From contig NZ_JACKUK010000025.1 in NCBI RefSeq assembly GCF_025822765.1, positions 249,084-313,083 on the forward strand: a DNA stretch of 64,000 nt, written 5' to 3'. This DNA comes from Mycobacterium barrassiae (GTDB taxonomy: Bacteria; Actinomycetota; Actinomycetes; Mycobacteriales; Mycobacteriaceae). How positions within the stretch are numbered: position 1 is the first letter of the stretch; the number at the start of each line of letters is the position of its first letter. This document shows, one piece after another, positions 34,828-43,271 of this stretch. The position numbers and the translations under genes were made by a program. The notes under the pieces are model-generated. The model did no database searches and was not told where the DNA came from. It worked only from the letters and a program-made list of their open reading frames with translations.

Positions 34828-35657
34828 TGCGGGCGCCTCTTTCGAAGGACACGCAGCTGTGCATCTCGTTGTCCGGTAGGCCGAGCAATATCGGCACCCG
34901 ATTTCACAACTACCTGTACGACGTGCTCGGGCTGGACTTCATCTACAAGGCTTTCACGACAACGGATATCGCCGCCGCGATCGGTGGGGTACGCGCACTG
35001 GGCATTCGTGGCTGCTCGGTGTCGATGCCGTTCAAGCAGGATGTCATCGAGCTGGTCGACGATGTCGAGCAGTCCGCACGGGCCATCAACGCGGTGAACA
35101 CAATCGTCAACGACACCACCGTTGCAGGAGGCCATCTCACCGCGTCGAACACCGATTACCTTGCCGTCGAGCGCCTGATCGCCGAGCACGGCCTGCAACC
35201 GACGCAGTCGGTATTGCTGCGAGGCAGCGGTGGTATGGCCAGCGCCGTCGCTGCGGCTTTCCGGGACAACGGGTTTGAGCAAGGAACCGTCGTCGCGCGC
35301 AACGGCGAGACAGGACAGGCGCTGGCGCAACGGCTCGGCTACGAATACGCCTCCGACGTCGGCACCAGGACCGCGCACGTGATCGTGAATATCACGCCGA
35401 TCGGGATGGCGGGCGGCGCCGGGGAGAACGACCTGGCGTTCGACACGGAGACAATCGCCAAGGCGCACACGGTTTTCGACGTCGTGGCGATGCCGTCCGA
35501 GACACCGTTGATCACCGCCGCGCGTGCTGCCGGAACCGCCGTCATCACCGGGGCAGAGGTGATCGCGCTGCAGGCAGCCGAACAGTTCGAGCGCTACACC
35601 GGTGTCCGACCGAGCGCCGAGCAGATCGCCGCAGCGTCCGCGGTATCGCGCGCCTAG
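34827..35657 (+). CDS. shikimate 5-dehydrogenase-like protein
   Basis: The 276-residue protein has the AroE two-domain layout: catalytic residues Lys in SVSMPFKQDVIELVD and Asp in SNTDYLAVERL, then a Rossmann domain with LRGSGGMASAVAAAF (the usual GAGG is GSGG) and a C-terminal ALQAAEQFERYTG. The substrate loop (LSGRPSNIGTRFHN) keeps the Ser-Gly-Ser-like arrangement only loosely, so this is an AroE paralogue rather than the biosynthetic enzyme. The ATG overlaps the pat stop (TGATG), an operon arrangement also at Rv0998-Rv0999-type loci in other mycobacteria as far as I recall. Confidence 0.8.
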
Positions 35658-35670
35658 ATCGCGTGCATCA

Positions 35671-36381
35671 TCAGGGTGTGATCACGGTTTCGTCGTCGAT
35701 GACCGACGTCGCATCCATCAGGGCGCCCATCTGGTCTTCAAGGCCGTCGGCATTGAGCTGCAGGACGTACAGCCCGTCCTGGCCCGGAATCACGACGGTC
35801 TTCTGCGCGATGGCGCGCAGCTTGCCGTCCTTCTGGTAGGTGCCGCCGATCTGCACTGCCTCGAAACCGCTGAGCTCGTCGGAAACTCCCTCGTTACCGC
35901 CCTCGTAGCCGGGTAGGTTTTGGAGCTCCCCGGGCGCGAACTCGAGAATCTTGGCGGGGTCCACGTTGCCGGTCAGCTTGGAGACGATCGCGATGACGGA
36001 TGGCGGATCTGCGGCGAACGCGGGGTCGGTGGAAATGATTGCGCCGTAGGCCCACTCCGGGGCGCGGTTTCCGGCGTCCTCCCATCCCGGCGGGATAGGC
36101 AGGTCGATGGTGGGAGAGCCGGGATCGCCGCGCTTGACCGGAGTCTCGACGATGCCGTTGTCCTTGATGTAGTCGACGATCGTGTAGTTCGGTCCGGAGG
36201 CCTGCGCCGAGGTGGTGGGCGCAGCTGACGTGGTCTCGGTCGTCGTGCTGGTCGTTGTCTCGCTCGAGGTGGTCTCCGACTCCTTCGACTCCGTCTTGGT
36301 GTCGGAACCGCAACCGGCCAGGCCCAGGCCGAGTGCGACGGCTGCGACGGCGACGACACCGGCCCGAAGTGACTTACTCAT
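35671..36381 (-). CDS. LpqN/LpqT-family lipoprotein
   Basis: The 236-residue lipoprotein has a signal peptide ending in the lipobox LAGC (Cys24), a Ser/Thr/Glu-rich linker (residues 28-62) and an LpqN/LpqT domain (YTIVDYIKDNGIVETPVKRG, then IPPGWEDAG and GTYQKDGKLRAIAQKTVVI). Family members are cell-surface lipoproteins; LpqN of M. tuberculosis has been linked to trehalose-mycolate trafficking with MmpL3. The role of this copy is not known. It is convergent with the AroE-like gene. Confidence 0.85.
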   Translation of the reverse strand: MSKSLRAGVVAVAAVALGLGLAGCGSDTKTESKESETTSSETTTSTTTETTSAAPTTSAQASGPNYTIVDYIKDNGIVETPVKRGDPGSPTIDLPIPPGWEDAGNRAPEWAYGAIISTDPAFAADPPSVIAIVSKLTGNVDPAKILEFAPGELQNLPGYEGGNEGVSDELSGFEAVQIGGTYQKDGKLRAIAQKTVVIPGQDGLYVLQLNADGLEDQMGALMDATSVIDDETVITP

Positions 36382-36553
36382 TCGCTCTCCTTTGCAGAAT
36401 CTCGCCGTAGCCTACGGTCGGGCCCTCGATAGCGCCATGACCAAATTTGCTCTAGTGTTGCGAAAAGTTTGCTGGATCGGGCAGACTCTGGGAAAGCAAC
36501 ATGCGTATGGGGTGGGAACCGCGGGTGTGCACGGGCGTTGAAAGGGTCGGGAA

Positions 36554-38212
36554 ATGCGGGGGATGATTCGTTCGCTGGGCGTGGTGGGCCTGGCGTTGCT
36601 GAGCGTCATCGGGCTGGCAGTGGCATGGACCGCCACCACCATCGTTTCGCTGACGGCGACCGCCCTCATCATGGGTGGTACAGGTCATCCACTGAGATCT
36701 CCCCAGGATCCGCTGACCTACATCAACCCGTACATGTCCAATGCGGTCAACGGCTTCATCAACCCCGCGTCTGAGGCGCCGACGGGCACCGGCGGCGACC
36801 CGATCGACGGGGTGGGCCCGACGGAGAATCGCTACGCGATCATCACGCCCGAGCAGTTCTTCCCGGTGGCCGGCTCGATGACCTTCGATCAGTCCGTCGC
36901 CGCCGGACTGGCGAACTTGAGCAGATGCATTCGCGGGGCCAGCGACTGCGCCTACAACACAGGCGCGCCCGATGTCCCGGGCGCGCCGGCGGACGTGCCC
37001 GTCGCCACGGACGAGTTCGTCGTCTTCGGCTACTCGCAGAGCGCGGTGATCGCGTCGCTGCTCAAGAGGGACATGATCGAGAACCCTGAGGACTATCCCG
37101 ACCTCGAACCAGGCGACGTCTCGTTCTTCCTGTTGGCCAATCCGATGCGTCCCAACGGAGGGTTCCTGTCGCGTGGTCCGACGGGTATGACCATCCCGAT
37201 CCTCGGTGTCACCTTCTACGGCGCCACCCCGACGAACAGCTGCCAGCCCGACGGCGACTGCTACCAAACCGCCGATCTCGCTGCGCAGTACGACGGCCTC
37301 GGAGGCGACGCACCCGCCAGCATCACGAACGTGTTGGCCGTGGCGAACGCCGCTCTCGGCTACTACTACTTCCACGGCGATCTGCAGGAGGGCGACTTCG
37401 ACGACGCCCTGTATCAGGGCTCCTACGGCGACACCGACTACTACATCGTTCCGGCCAGGCGACTGCCCCTGCTGATGCCGTTCGAGTCGTTCGTGCCGTC
37501 GCCGATCCTGACCCTGTTGGAGGAGCCGCTGAAGGCGGCGATCGAAGCCGGCTACGCGCGCGACGTCAATCCGGGCGTCGCGACGAAGGTGGGGCTGCTG
37601 CCGTTCCGGAATCCGGTGCAGGCCATCGTGAACATCGTCAAGGCGATCCCGGTGGGTATCGACAATGCGGTCGCGGAAGCCTCCGGGGATCCGACCAACA
37701 GGCCGCTGGGAACCGCACCGGTCACCAGCCCGTTCGGTGTCGGCGGGCCAGACCTGCCTGAACCGCCCGCCGCCGATGAGAATCCGGTGATGGCGCGAAT
37801 GAGCGATAACTCGAACGTTCGCGAGGTGATTACCGAAGAGGAGATCACCGAGGAGGTCGTCAACGAGCAGGAGCTGTCCGGCACCTCCACTGGCGATGTC
37901 GTTGAAAAAGAGGTCGTCGAGAACGAGGTCGTCGAGAACGAGGCCGTCGAGAACCAGGCCCCGCGGAGGCCCACGGCCAAGACGCCCGGCACCGTCAAGC
38001 GGCCGGCTCCGCTCAGCCAGCTCCGCGACACCGTGGCGGGCATCCGGGACGGCGTTCGCGACAGCATCCGGCTGCCGAAGATCCGGGGTCCGATCGGCTT
38101 CGACTCGCAGCGCAGCACGAAGCCGCCCTCACCGAAGAAGCCCGGTAACAGCGAAACCACCACGGGCGAGCCGAAATCCGCCCCGGCTGCGGCGAGCGAG
38201 CCCGCCGCCTGA
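36554..38212 (+). CDS. exported PE-PPE-domain serine esterase without a PE or PPE domain
   Basis: The 552-residue protein has an N-terminal signal/anchor (MIRSLGVVGLALLSVIGLAV) in place of a PE or PPE domain, then the alpha/beta-hydrolase PE-PPE domain (residues about 40-330). The nucleophile motif is FGYSQSAV (Ser near residue 171), a PE-PPE-type variant of GxSxG. The C-terminal 150 residues are disordered and include the near-repeat VVEKEVVENEVVENEAVEN. Related proteins hydrolyse short-chain esters at the cell envelope. The start is an ATG at 36554; the ATG three codons on is equally plausible. Confidence 0.82.
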   Translation: MRGMIRSLGVVGLALLSVIGLAVAWTATTIVSLTATALIMGGTGHPLRSPQDPLTYINPYMSNAVNGFINPASEAPTGTGGDPIDGVGPTENRYAIITPEQFFPVAGSMTFDQSVAAGLANLSRCIRGASDCAYNTGAPDVPGAPADVPVATDEFVVFGYSQSAVIASLLKRDMIENPEDYPDLEPGDVSFFLLANPMRPNGGFLSRGPTGMTIPILGVTFYGATPTNSCQPDGDCYQTADLAAQYDGLGGDAPASITNVLAVANAALGYYYFHGDLQEGDFDDALYQGSYGDTDYYIVPARRLPLLMPFESFVPSPILTLLEEPLKAAIEAGYARDVNPGVATKVGLLPFRNPVQAIVNIVKAIPVGIDNAVAEASGDPTNRPLGTAPVTSPFGVGGPDLPEPPAADENPVMARMSDNSNVREVITEEEITEEVVNEQELSGTSTGDVVEKEVVENEVVENEAVENQAPRRPTAKTPGTVKRPAPLSQLRDTVAGIRDGVRDSIRLPKIRGPIGFDSQRSTKPPSPKKPGNSETTTGEPKSAPAAASEPAA

Positions 38213-38220
38213 TCACCGGA

Positions 38221-38532
38221 TCAGACGTCGCAGTTCAGAGATACCGTGATCGACTGGCTCACGACCACGGTGATGTACTCGCGCCACTTGCCCTCGCCGA
38301 CGGGGATCGTCTGCGTCACCTGCTGCGGATTACGCACGTTGGTGACGAGGCACTCGCCCAGCGGTGCGTTACCGACTCGATCGATGACGACGTTGTAGCC
38401 GGCGGATTCCAATTCGCCGATCGTTTGATACGCGTTGCCCGGTCTGGCGGGATCCGCCGTCGCGACACCCATGGGGGTGAGTGCAACACCTATCGCTGCC
38501 GTCGTTACTACTAGACCCCATCCTTTGCGCAT
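38221..38532 (-). CDS. small secreted mycobacterial protein
   Basis: The 103-residue protein starts at ATG 38532 (MRKGWGLVVTTAAIGVALTP) and has a signal peptide cut near VATADPA. The mature domain (GNAYQTIGELESAGYNVVID, then GECLVTNVRNPQQ and SLNCDV) has two cysteines and resembles many small exported mycobacterial proteins of unknown function. The longer frame upstream has no signal sequence and overlaps the next gene. Confidence 0.75.
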   Translation of the reverse strand: MRKGWGLVVTTAAIGVALTPMGVATADPARPGNAYQTIGELESAGYNVVIDRVGNAPLGECLVTNVRNPQQVTQTIPVGEGKWREYITVVVSQSITVSLNCDV

Positions 38533-38630
38533 GAGGGCCTCCGTTCTTTTGCCTGGTACTTGTCCATCGTTCGGAGGGCCGATTTCGTTGCATGGATAGC
38601 TGTAGGGGATGGCTGTGGTATCAACACCGC

Positions 38631-39281
38631 GTGCGCGCGATGTGTGCGGCGGTGGCCCTGCTGGCTGTGGCCTGCGGCGCGTCCGATCGCCCACCGCAGG
38701 GAGCGCCCGCATCTGAGGGTGCATCGGCGCAGGTCAACCCCGCCAGGATCGACCGCGTGCGTGAAGATCTGCCCGACGGGTACGAGGTGGCAAATATTTC
38801 GGGGCCTGTCGCGCCGACGGCGTTGTGGGGATACGGCAGCCTGTGGACGGCCGATCCGCCGCAGTGCGGCCTGCTGTCGGACCCCGTCGTCGACCCGGCC
38901 TCGACGAAAGGCTGGTCGGGATCGGGGACCGGCGGCATCGTCTACGCGGTGGTGGCGGACTTGGCGGTGGGTCTCGATCCCGGGGTGGCGGCCGAATGTC
39001 AGCACTGGACGCTGTCGGCCGGACAGACGAGCGGCAGCGTCACCCTGACCACCGCGCCGACGATCGAAGGCGCGCAGACCCTCGCGATGGCCACGTCGAC
39101 GAAGACCGTCGTCGAAGGGGGTACCGAGACTCGGTCTCACGCCGACACGGTCACCGCATACCTGGATAGCCATGTCGCGTTCGTCACCGTGGTGACCGAT
39201 CCGGGATCGCCGCATCCGCAACTGGGCGCGGATTTCGCCAATGAATTGTTGGTGAAAACGGTCGCGGCGCTGCGGGGTTGA
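38631..39281 (+). CDS. DUF5642-type lipoprotein (first of a tandem pair)
   Basis: I take GTG 38631 as start (216 residues; ATG 38640 is an alternative). A short signal peptide ends LLAVACGAS, with the Cys as probable lipidation site. The mature part (PARIDRVREDLPDGYEVANI, PQCGLLSDP, TIEGAQTLAMATSTKTVV) matches the DUF5642/PknH-sensor-like exported family. The gene directly downstream encodes a paralogue with the same SIDGAQT-type motif. The function is unknown. Confidence 0.72.
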   Translation: MRAMCAAVALLAVACGASDRPPQGAPASEGASAQVNPARIDRVREDLPDGYEVANISGPVAPTALWGYGSLWTADPPQCGLLSDPVVDPASTKGWSGSGTGGIVYAVVADLAVGLDPGVAAECQHWTLSAGQTSGSVTLTTAPTIEGAQTLAMATSTKTVVEGGTETRSHADTVTAYLDSHVAFVTVVTDPGSPHPQLGADFANELLVKTVAALRG

Positions 39282-39310
39282 TCCCTGGCTCGACGGTAAG
39301 TTGTGCGGCA

Positions 39311-39982
39311 ATGTTCAAGAGCGCAAAGCTCGTCAGCCAGTTGGCCGTGGTGTGCGCCGTCGTACTGGCCGCGTGCGGAACCGAAGAGCCGGCCAACCCG
39401 TCGAACGCTGATATCGCCCGGGTGAAGGATGTGCGGTCGAGTTTCGGTCCGCAGTTCAAGGTGACCGAGTTCGGGCCCGCGGGGATCGATCCTCGACTGC
39501 TCGGACCGCAGGCGCTGCCGGCCGGCATGAAGTTCGATCCCGCCGACTGCGGATCCTTCGCCACCGCGCAGGTGCTCCCGCAGGGGGTCAAGGGCAACAT
39601 GGCCGCCACGACGGCCGAGGGCGACGGGAACCGGTTCATCGCCATCGCGGTGGAAACCTCCGAACCCGTTCCGCTGAACCGGCCGGCGGACACCTGCCAG
39701 CGGGTCGGCTTCGCCGGGGGCGGAGTGCGCGGCCTCGTCGAGGTCGTGGAGGCGCCGTCGATCGACGGTGCCCAGACAATGGGCACCCACCGCGTGTTGC
39801 AGACCGTCGTCAACGGCAAGCCGAGCACCGGCGAGATCTTCAACTACATCGCGGGCTTCGACACGTTTCTCGTGATCGTCACCGCCAACCCGCTCGTGCT
39901 GCCCGACAAACCCGTCACACCGGTCGACACCCAGCGCGCCCGCGATCTCCTCACCGCGGCCGTCACGGCGGTGCGGGGCTAA
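39311..39982 (+). CDS. DUF5642-type lipoprotein (second of the pair, Rv0999 type)
   Basis: The 223-residue protein starts at ATG 39311 (MFKSAKLVSQLAVV) and has a clear lipobox (VVLAAC). The domain has FDPADCGSFATAQVLP, ETSEPVPLNRPADTCQRV and the shared SIDGAQTMGTHRV. Two cysteines probably form a disulfide. It lies 29 bases after the preceding paralogue. Its TAA overlaps the alkB stop within CTAA. Confidence 0.78.
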   Translation: MFKSAKLVSQLAVVCAVVLAACGTEEPANPSNADIARVKDVRSSFGPQFKVTEFGPAGIDPRLLGPQALPAGMKFDPADCGSFATAQVLPQGVKGNMAATTAEGDGNRFIAIAVETSEPVPLNRPADTCQRVGFAGGGVRGLVEVVEAPSIDGAQTMGTHRVLQTVVNGKPSTGEIFNYIAGFDTFLVIVTANPLVLPDKPVTPVDTQRARDLLTAAVTAVRG

Positions 39983-40575
39983 CGCACGTCCTGTGGTCGG
40001 AACTGAATACTGATCCGGGGGCCGGTTGGGCGCGACGTCTTCGGTATCGCGTGCTCCCAGGTGCGCTGACACGAGCCGCCCATCACCAGCAGGTCGCCAT
40101 GCCGGTGCGCCATCCGCAGCGACTTACCCCCGCCGCGCGGCCGTAACGCGAAAACCCTTGTGGCGCCGAGTCCGACGATGGCGACCATGGTGTCTTCGGT
40201 GCTGCTGCGACCGATGGTGTCGCCGTGCCAGGCCACGCTGTCGTCGCCGTTGCGGTACAGACACAACCCCGCGGTGGTGAACGGTTCGCCGAGCTCGCCT
40301 GCGTACACGTCGTTGAGGCGCCTGCGGATCTGCTTAAGCCGCGGATGCGGAGGCGGCTCGTCGATCAGATTGTGGAAGCTGACCAGGCGCGGTACGTCGA
40401 GCACACGGTCGTACATCTGCCGTCGTTCTGCCCGCCACGGAATGCCGTCACGCAACTCTTCGAAAAGCGAGTCGGCGTCGTCCAGCCATCCCGACCGGTA
40501 GTCGATCCAGGCGCCATTGCCAAGATGGCGTCGTTCCGCGTGCTCGAACAGCGAGCTCTGCAGAGCCAGCTCCAT
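39979..40575 (-). CDS. alkB: AlkB-family 2-oxoglutarate/Fe(II) dioxygenase
   Basis: The 198-residue enzyme oxidatively removes alkyl groups from DNA bases. The iron ligands are His and Asp in AWHGDTIG (residues about 115-122) and His in WEHAIPK; the 2-oxoglutarate Arg pair is in RISIQFR near the C-terminus. The YRSGWLDDADSLFEELRDGI and YDRVLDVPRLVSFHN segments match the nucleotide-recognition lid. It corresponds to Rv1000c. A TAGGAT box seven bases before the ATG suggests a leaderless transcript. Confidence 0.9.
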   Translation of the reverse strand: MELALQSSLFEHAERRHLGNGAWIDYRSGWLDDADSLFEELRDGIPWRAERRQMYDRVLDVPRLVSFHNLIDEPPPHPRLKQIRRRLNDVYAGELGEPFTTAGLCLYRNGDDSVAWHGDTIGRSSTEDTMVAIVGLGATRVFALRPRGGGKSLRMAHRHGDLLVMGGSCQRTWEHAIPKTSRPTGPRISIQFRPQDVR

Positions 40576-40608
40576 GCCCGCGATCCTATCGCACAGATGT
40601 TCGAAGGG

Positions 40609-41043
40609 TTAGAGCCGTGCGGCGCCCGGCCCCTGAAGGGCGAGGACATCCTCGGGGTTGGTCAGCGCGCAGGTCTTGAGGCTCAGGCATCCGCAGCCGA
40701 TGCAGCCGGTGAGGTTGTCGCGCAGTCGCTGCAGGTGCAGGATCCGGTCGTCGAGGTCCTGACGCCAAGTAGCGGAGAGTCGCGCCCAGTCCTTGGTCGT
40801 CGGGACGCGGTCGGTCGGCAGGGTGGCCAGTGCGTCGCGGATGCGCGCTAGCGGAATGCCCAGGCGTTGGCTCATCCGGATGAACGCGACACGGCGGAGC
40901 GTCTCGCGGGCGTAGCGCCGCTGGTTGCCGCCGGTTCGCTTGCTGGAGATCAGCCCCTCCCGCTCGTAGAAATGCAGCGCCGAAACGGCGACACCGCTTC
41001 GGGCGGCCATCTCGCCCGGTGTGAGTTCGTGTACCAACTCCAT
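40609..41043 (-). CDS. soxR: redox-sensing MerR-family regulator SoxR
   Basis: The 144-residue protein has a MerR winged helix ([20 protein letters not shown], residues about 8-27), a dimer helix and the four-cysteine [2Fe-2S] motif [12 protein letters not shown] near residues 110-121. SoxR is activated when its cluster is oxidised by redox-cycling compounds; in actinomycetes it controls a few oxidoreductase or transporter genes. The ATG is at 41043 (an in-frame ATG at 41055 also exists). Its operator palindrome covers the start codon region, indicating autoregulation. Confidence 0.93.
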   Translation of the reverse strand: MELVHELTPGEMAARSGVAVSALHFYEREGLISSKRTGGNQRRYARETLRRVAFIRMSQRLGIPLARIRDALATLPTDRVPTTKDWARLSATWRQDLDDRILHLQRLRDNLTGCIGCGCLSLKTCALTNPEDVLALQGPGAARL

Positions 41044-41065
41044 GACCTCAACCATAGTTGAGGTC
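41044..41065. promoter_or_regulatory. SoxR operator
   Basis: GACCTCAAC and GTTGAGGTC (41044-41052, 41057-41065) are perfect 9-bp arms around CATA. The core CCTCAA-N6-TTGAGG is the actinobacterial SoxR box. It touches the soxR ATG and lies 34 bases before the arcA start. Confidence 0.9.
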
Positions 41066-41085
41066 GCTGGCAGTGCTCTGCGCGA

Positions 41086-41091
41086 TACGGT
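41086..41091 (+). promoter_or_regulatory. -10 box of arcA (leaderless)
   Basis: TACGGT (TANNNT) ends seven bases before GTG 41099, placing the transcript start at or next to the start codon. The SoxR palindrome lies where the -35 region would be. Confidence 0.5.
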
Positions 41092-41098
41092 GCTACTC

Positions 41099-42574
41099 GT
41101 GACAATGGGCTGCGATTCCGAGGTCGGCCGGCTGCGGGCCGTCATCCTGCACCGGCCCGGTGCCGAACTGCAGCGGTTGACCCCACGCAACAACGACAGG
41201 CTGTTGTTCGACGGCCTGCCCTGGGTGGCCAAGGCGCAGCGCGAGCACGACGCGTTCGCCGCGCTGTTGTCATCGCGTGGTGTCGAGGTGCTGTTGCTGG
41301 CCGACCTGCTGACCGAGGCATTGGCCAAGAGTGGCGCGGCGCGCATGCACGGCATCGCGGCTGCCGTCGACCCGCGCCGGCTGGGACTGCCGTTGGCGCA
41401 GGAGCTTTCGGCCTATCTGCGCACACTGGATCCCGCGCCGCTGGCGTCGGTGCTGATGGCCGGGATGACCTTCAACGAGTTGCCGTTGCACGGCGGCGAA
41501 CTGTCATTGGTGCGACGGATGCACCACGGCGGGGATTTCGTCATCGATCCGCTGCCGAATCTGCTCTTCACCCGCGACTCGTCGTTCTGGATCGGCCCCC
41601 GGGTGGCGATCACGTCGCTGGCTTTGCCCGCGCGCGTGCGTGAGACGTCGCTGACCGACGTGATCTATGCGCACCACCCGCGGTTCCTCGGTGTGCGGCG
41701 CGCGTACGAGTCGCGGTCGGCGCCCGTGGAGGGCGGCGACGTGCTGCTGTTGGCGCCGGGCGTGGTCGCGGTGGGAGTGGGGGAGCGGACCACGCCAGCG
41801 GGTGCGGAGGCGTTGGCGCGCAGCCTGTTCGACGACGATCTGGCGCACACCGTCCTGGCCGTGCCGATCGCGCAGGAGCGCGCGCAGATGCACCTCGACA
41901 CCGTATGCACGATGGTCGACGTGGACGCCGTGGTGATGTACCCGAACATCGTGGAGACGCTGTCGGCGTTCACGATTCATCGCGACGGCTCCGGTGGGGT
42001 GCGCATCGACGACGCACGACCGTTTCTTACCGCCGCGGCCGACGCCATGGGTATCGAGAAGCTGCGGGTGATCGCGACCGGCCTCGACCCCGTCACCGCG
42101 GAGCGGGAGCAATGGGACGACGGCAACAACACGCTAGCCGTGGCGCCCGGTGTGGTGATCGCCTACGAACGCAATTCCGAAACCAATGCGCGGCTGGCGG
42201 ATTCGGGTATCGAGGTGTTGCCAATAGAAGCATCGGAGCTCGGTACCGGCCGCGGCGGTCCCCGCTGTATGTCGTGTCCCGCCGCCCGCGACCCGCTCTC
42301 TAGGTCCGCCTACGCTGAGCCAAGGCGGCGCGTATCCTCCGGATACTGGGCATCGCAGTGTGGTCGGGTCGTATGCGAAAGTGCAGCCAGCCACGGCGCT
42401 GATAAAGCTCCGCAGTCGAGAGTTGCTGGACAACGGAATAGCGGTCGGTGCCTTCGGCCTCGTAGCAGTCGACTCCGACTTTCGGCCCTTCCCAGCCCAT
42501 CGCGATCGTCGACTCCCAATATTTATCTCCGACTGGAATGTTGGTGCTCGGTCGTGGCAAGCCTGCGTCGATGA
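41099..42574 (+). CDS. arcA: arginine deiminase with an aberrant C-terminal extension
   Basis: The first 400 residues are a complete arginine deiminase, which hydrolyses arginine to citrulline and ammonia: [59 protein letters not shown], and the catalytic Cys in [11 protein letters not shown]. The family normally ends at ARDPL. Here the frame reads CTC TCT AGG instead of CTC TAG (42296 onward), so it continues 91 more residues of antisense-like sequence to 42574. A 2-base gain in a CTCTCT run would explain this. The start is GTG 41099 (ATG 41105 also possible). The extension overlaps the convergent gene by 275 bases. Confidence 0.88.
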   Translation: MTMGCDSEVGRLRAVILHRPGAELQRLTPRNNDRLLFDGLPWVAKAQREHDAFAALLSSRGVEVLLLADLLTEALAKSGAARMHGIAAAVDPRRLGLPLAQELSAYLRTLDPAPLASVLMAGMTFNELPLHGGELSLVRRMHHGGDFVIDPLPNLLFTRDSSFWIGPRVAITSLALPARVRETSLTDVIYAHHPRFLGVRRAYESRSAPVEGGDVLLLAPGVVAVGVGERTTPAGAEALARSLFDDDLAHTVLAVPIAQERAQMHLDTVCTMVDVDAVVMYPNIVETLSAFTIHRDGSGGVRIDDARPFLTAAADAMGIEKLRVIATGLDPVTAEREQWDDGNNTLAVAPGVVIAYERNSETNARLADSGIEVLPIEASELGTGRGGPRCMSCPAARDPLSRSAYAEPRRRVSSGYWASQCGRVVCESAASHGADKAPQSRVAGQRNSGRCLRPRSSRLRLSALPSPSRSSTPNIYLRLECWCSVVASLRR

Positions 42575-43136
42575 GGCGCAGGCGCAATGCGGACTCCTCC
42601 GGACTGTCCGCTCCGCCGTCCATGAGTCCTGACGCGATGCGTGACGCCGGCATTCCGTGCGCGCCCCGGTAACGGAGTTCCAACGGCTCGATGTCGCCGA
42701 CTCTCACCCCGGTGACGCGTGCGAGTGCGTCGAGGTGAGCTACTGCGATGTCACGTGCCAGGTAGCGGCCGAGGTCCAACGCAGTGCGCGCCGCTGAGGT
42801 CACGAGCAGACCGCCGATGCGGACGACCTCGTCGTCATCGATCCGTTCCTCGCGGATCACGACTCCCGGCCTGCGGCGACCGTGTTTCGCAATCAACTCG
42901 ATCGGCGTTTCATCTCTAATCCACATGACGCCGTGCATGGCGGCCGCGGCTCGCCCGGCCACGATGCCCGTCCGTCCGGTCCACAGCCACGCTGCCCTGG
43001 TGAGGGCGTACAAGTCCCGGCGTGCATCTTTGTGCAGGTAGACGTTCGGATGCACCGCGCGGTAGTTCCAGCGCAGGGCCCCACGGGATACGTCGCCGGC
43101 CGCAACGGCTTCGCTTCCGATGAATGGCCCTCGCAT
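42300..43136 (-). CDS. mycobacterial AbiEi/DUF559-like protein
   Basis: The 278-residue protein starts at ATG 43136 ([20 protein letters not shown]). The N-terminal part (residues 1-130) resembles the AbiEi-like/winged N-terminus of a paralogous mycobacterial family ([37 protein letters not shown]). The C-terminal part corresponds to a restriction-endonuclease-like DUF559 domain ([20 protein letters not shown]), but the usual VGVEYDG-x-QHW element reads [15 protein letters not shown], so nuclease activity is doubtful. The function is unknown. It is convergent with and overlapped by the arcA extension. Confidence 0.7.
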   Translation of the reverse strand: MRGPFIGSEAVAAGDVSRGALRWNYRAVHPNVYLHKDARRDLYALTRAAWLWTGRTGIVAGRAAAAMHGVMWIRDETPIELIAKHGRRRPGVVIREERIDDDEVVRIGGLLVTSAARTALDLGRYLARDIAVAHLDALARVTGVRVGDIEPLELRYRGAHGMPASRIASGLMDGGADSPEESALRLRLIDAGLPRPSTNIPVGDKYWESTIAMGWEGPKVGVDCYEAEGTDRYSVVQQLSTAELYQRRGWLHFRIRPDHTAMPSIRRIRAALAQRRRT

Positions 43137-43188
43137 GCGGCCTATCGTCGCCGGGGGCACTGACAGTTCGGACTCCTAGTGCCGTTTC

Positions 43189-43243
43189 CGACACCATGGC
43201 TGTGGAATGCGCTCGATCGCTACTTTTCACAGCCATGGTGTCG
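43189..43243. repeat. 16-bp perfect inverted repeat
   Basis: CGACACCATGGCTGTG (43189-43204) and its exact complement (43228-43243) flank a 23-base spacer, in the gap between the pmt stop and the DUF559-like gene start. T-rich and A-rich flanks extend the symmetry. It is probably a dispersed intergenic palindrome and could also act as a hairpin downstream of pmt. Confidence 0.85.
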
Positions 43244-43271
43244 AAAATGCGGATAGAGCCAATAGAGGGAC

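Noticed and set aside
42299-42574. ArcA extension as a new functional domain
   Set aside because: The sequence is the antisense of the neighbouring gene and has no domain-like pattern; a lost stop codon is the simpler explanation.
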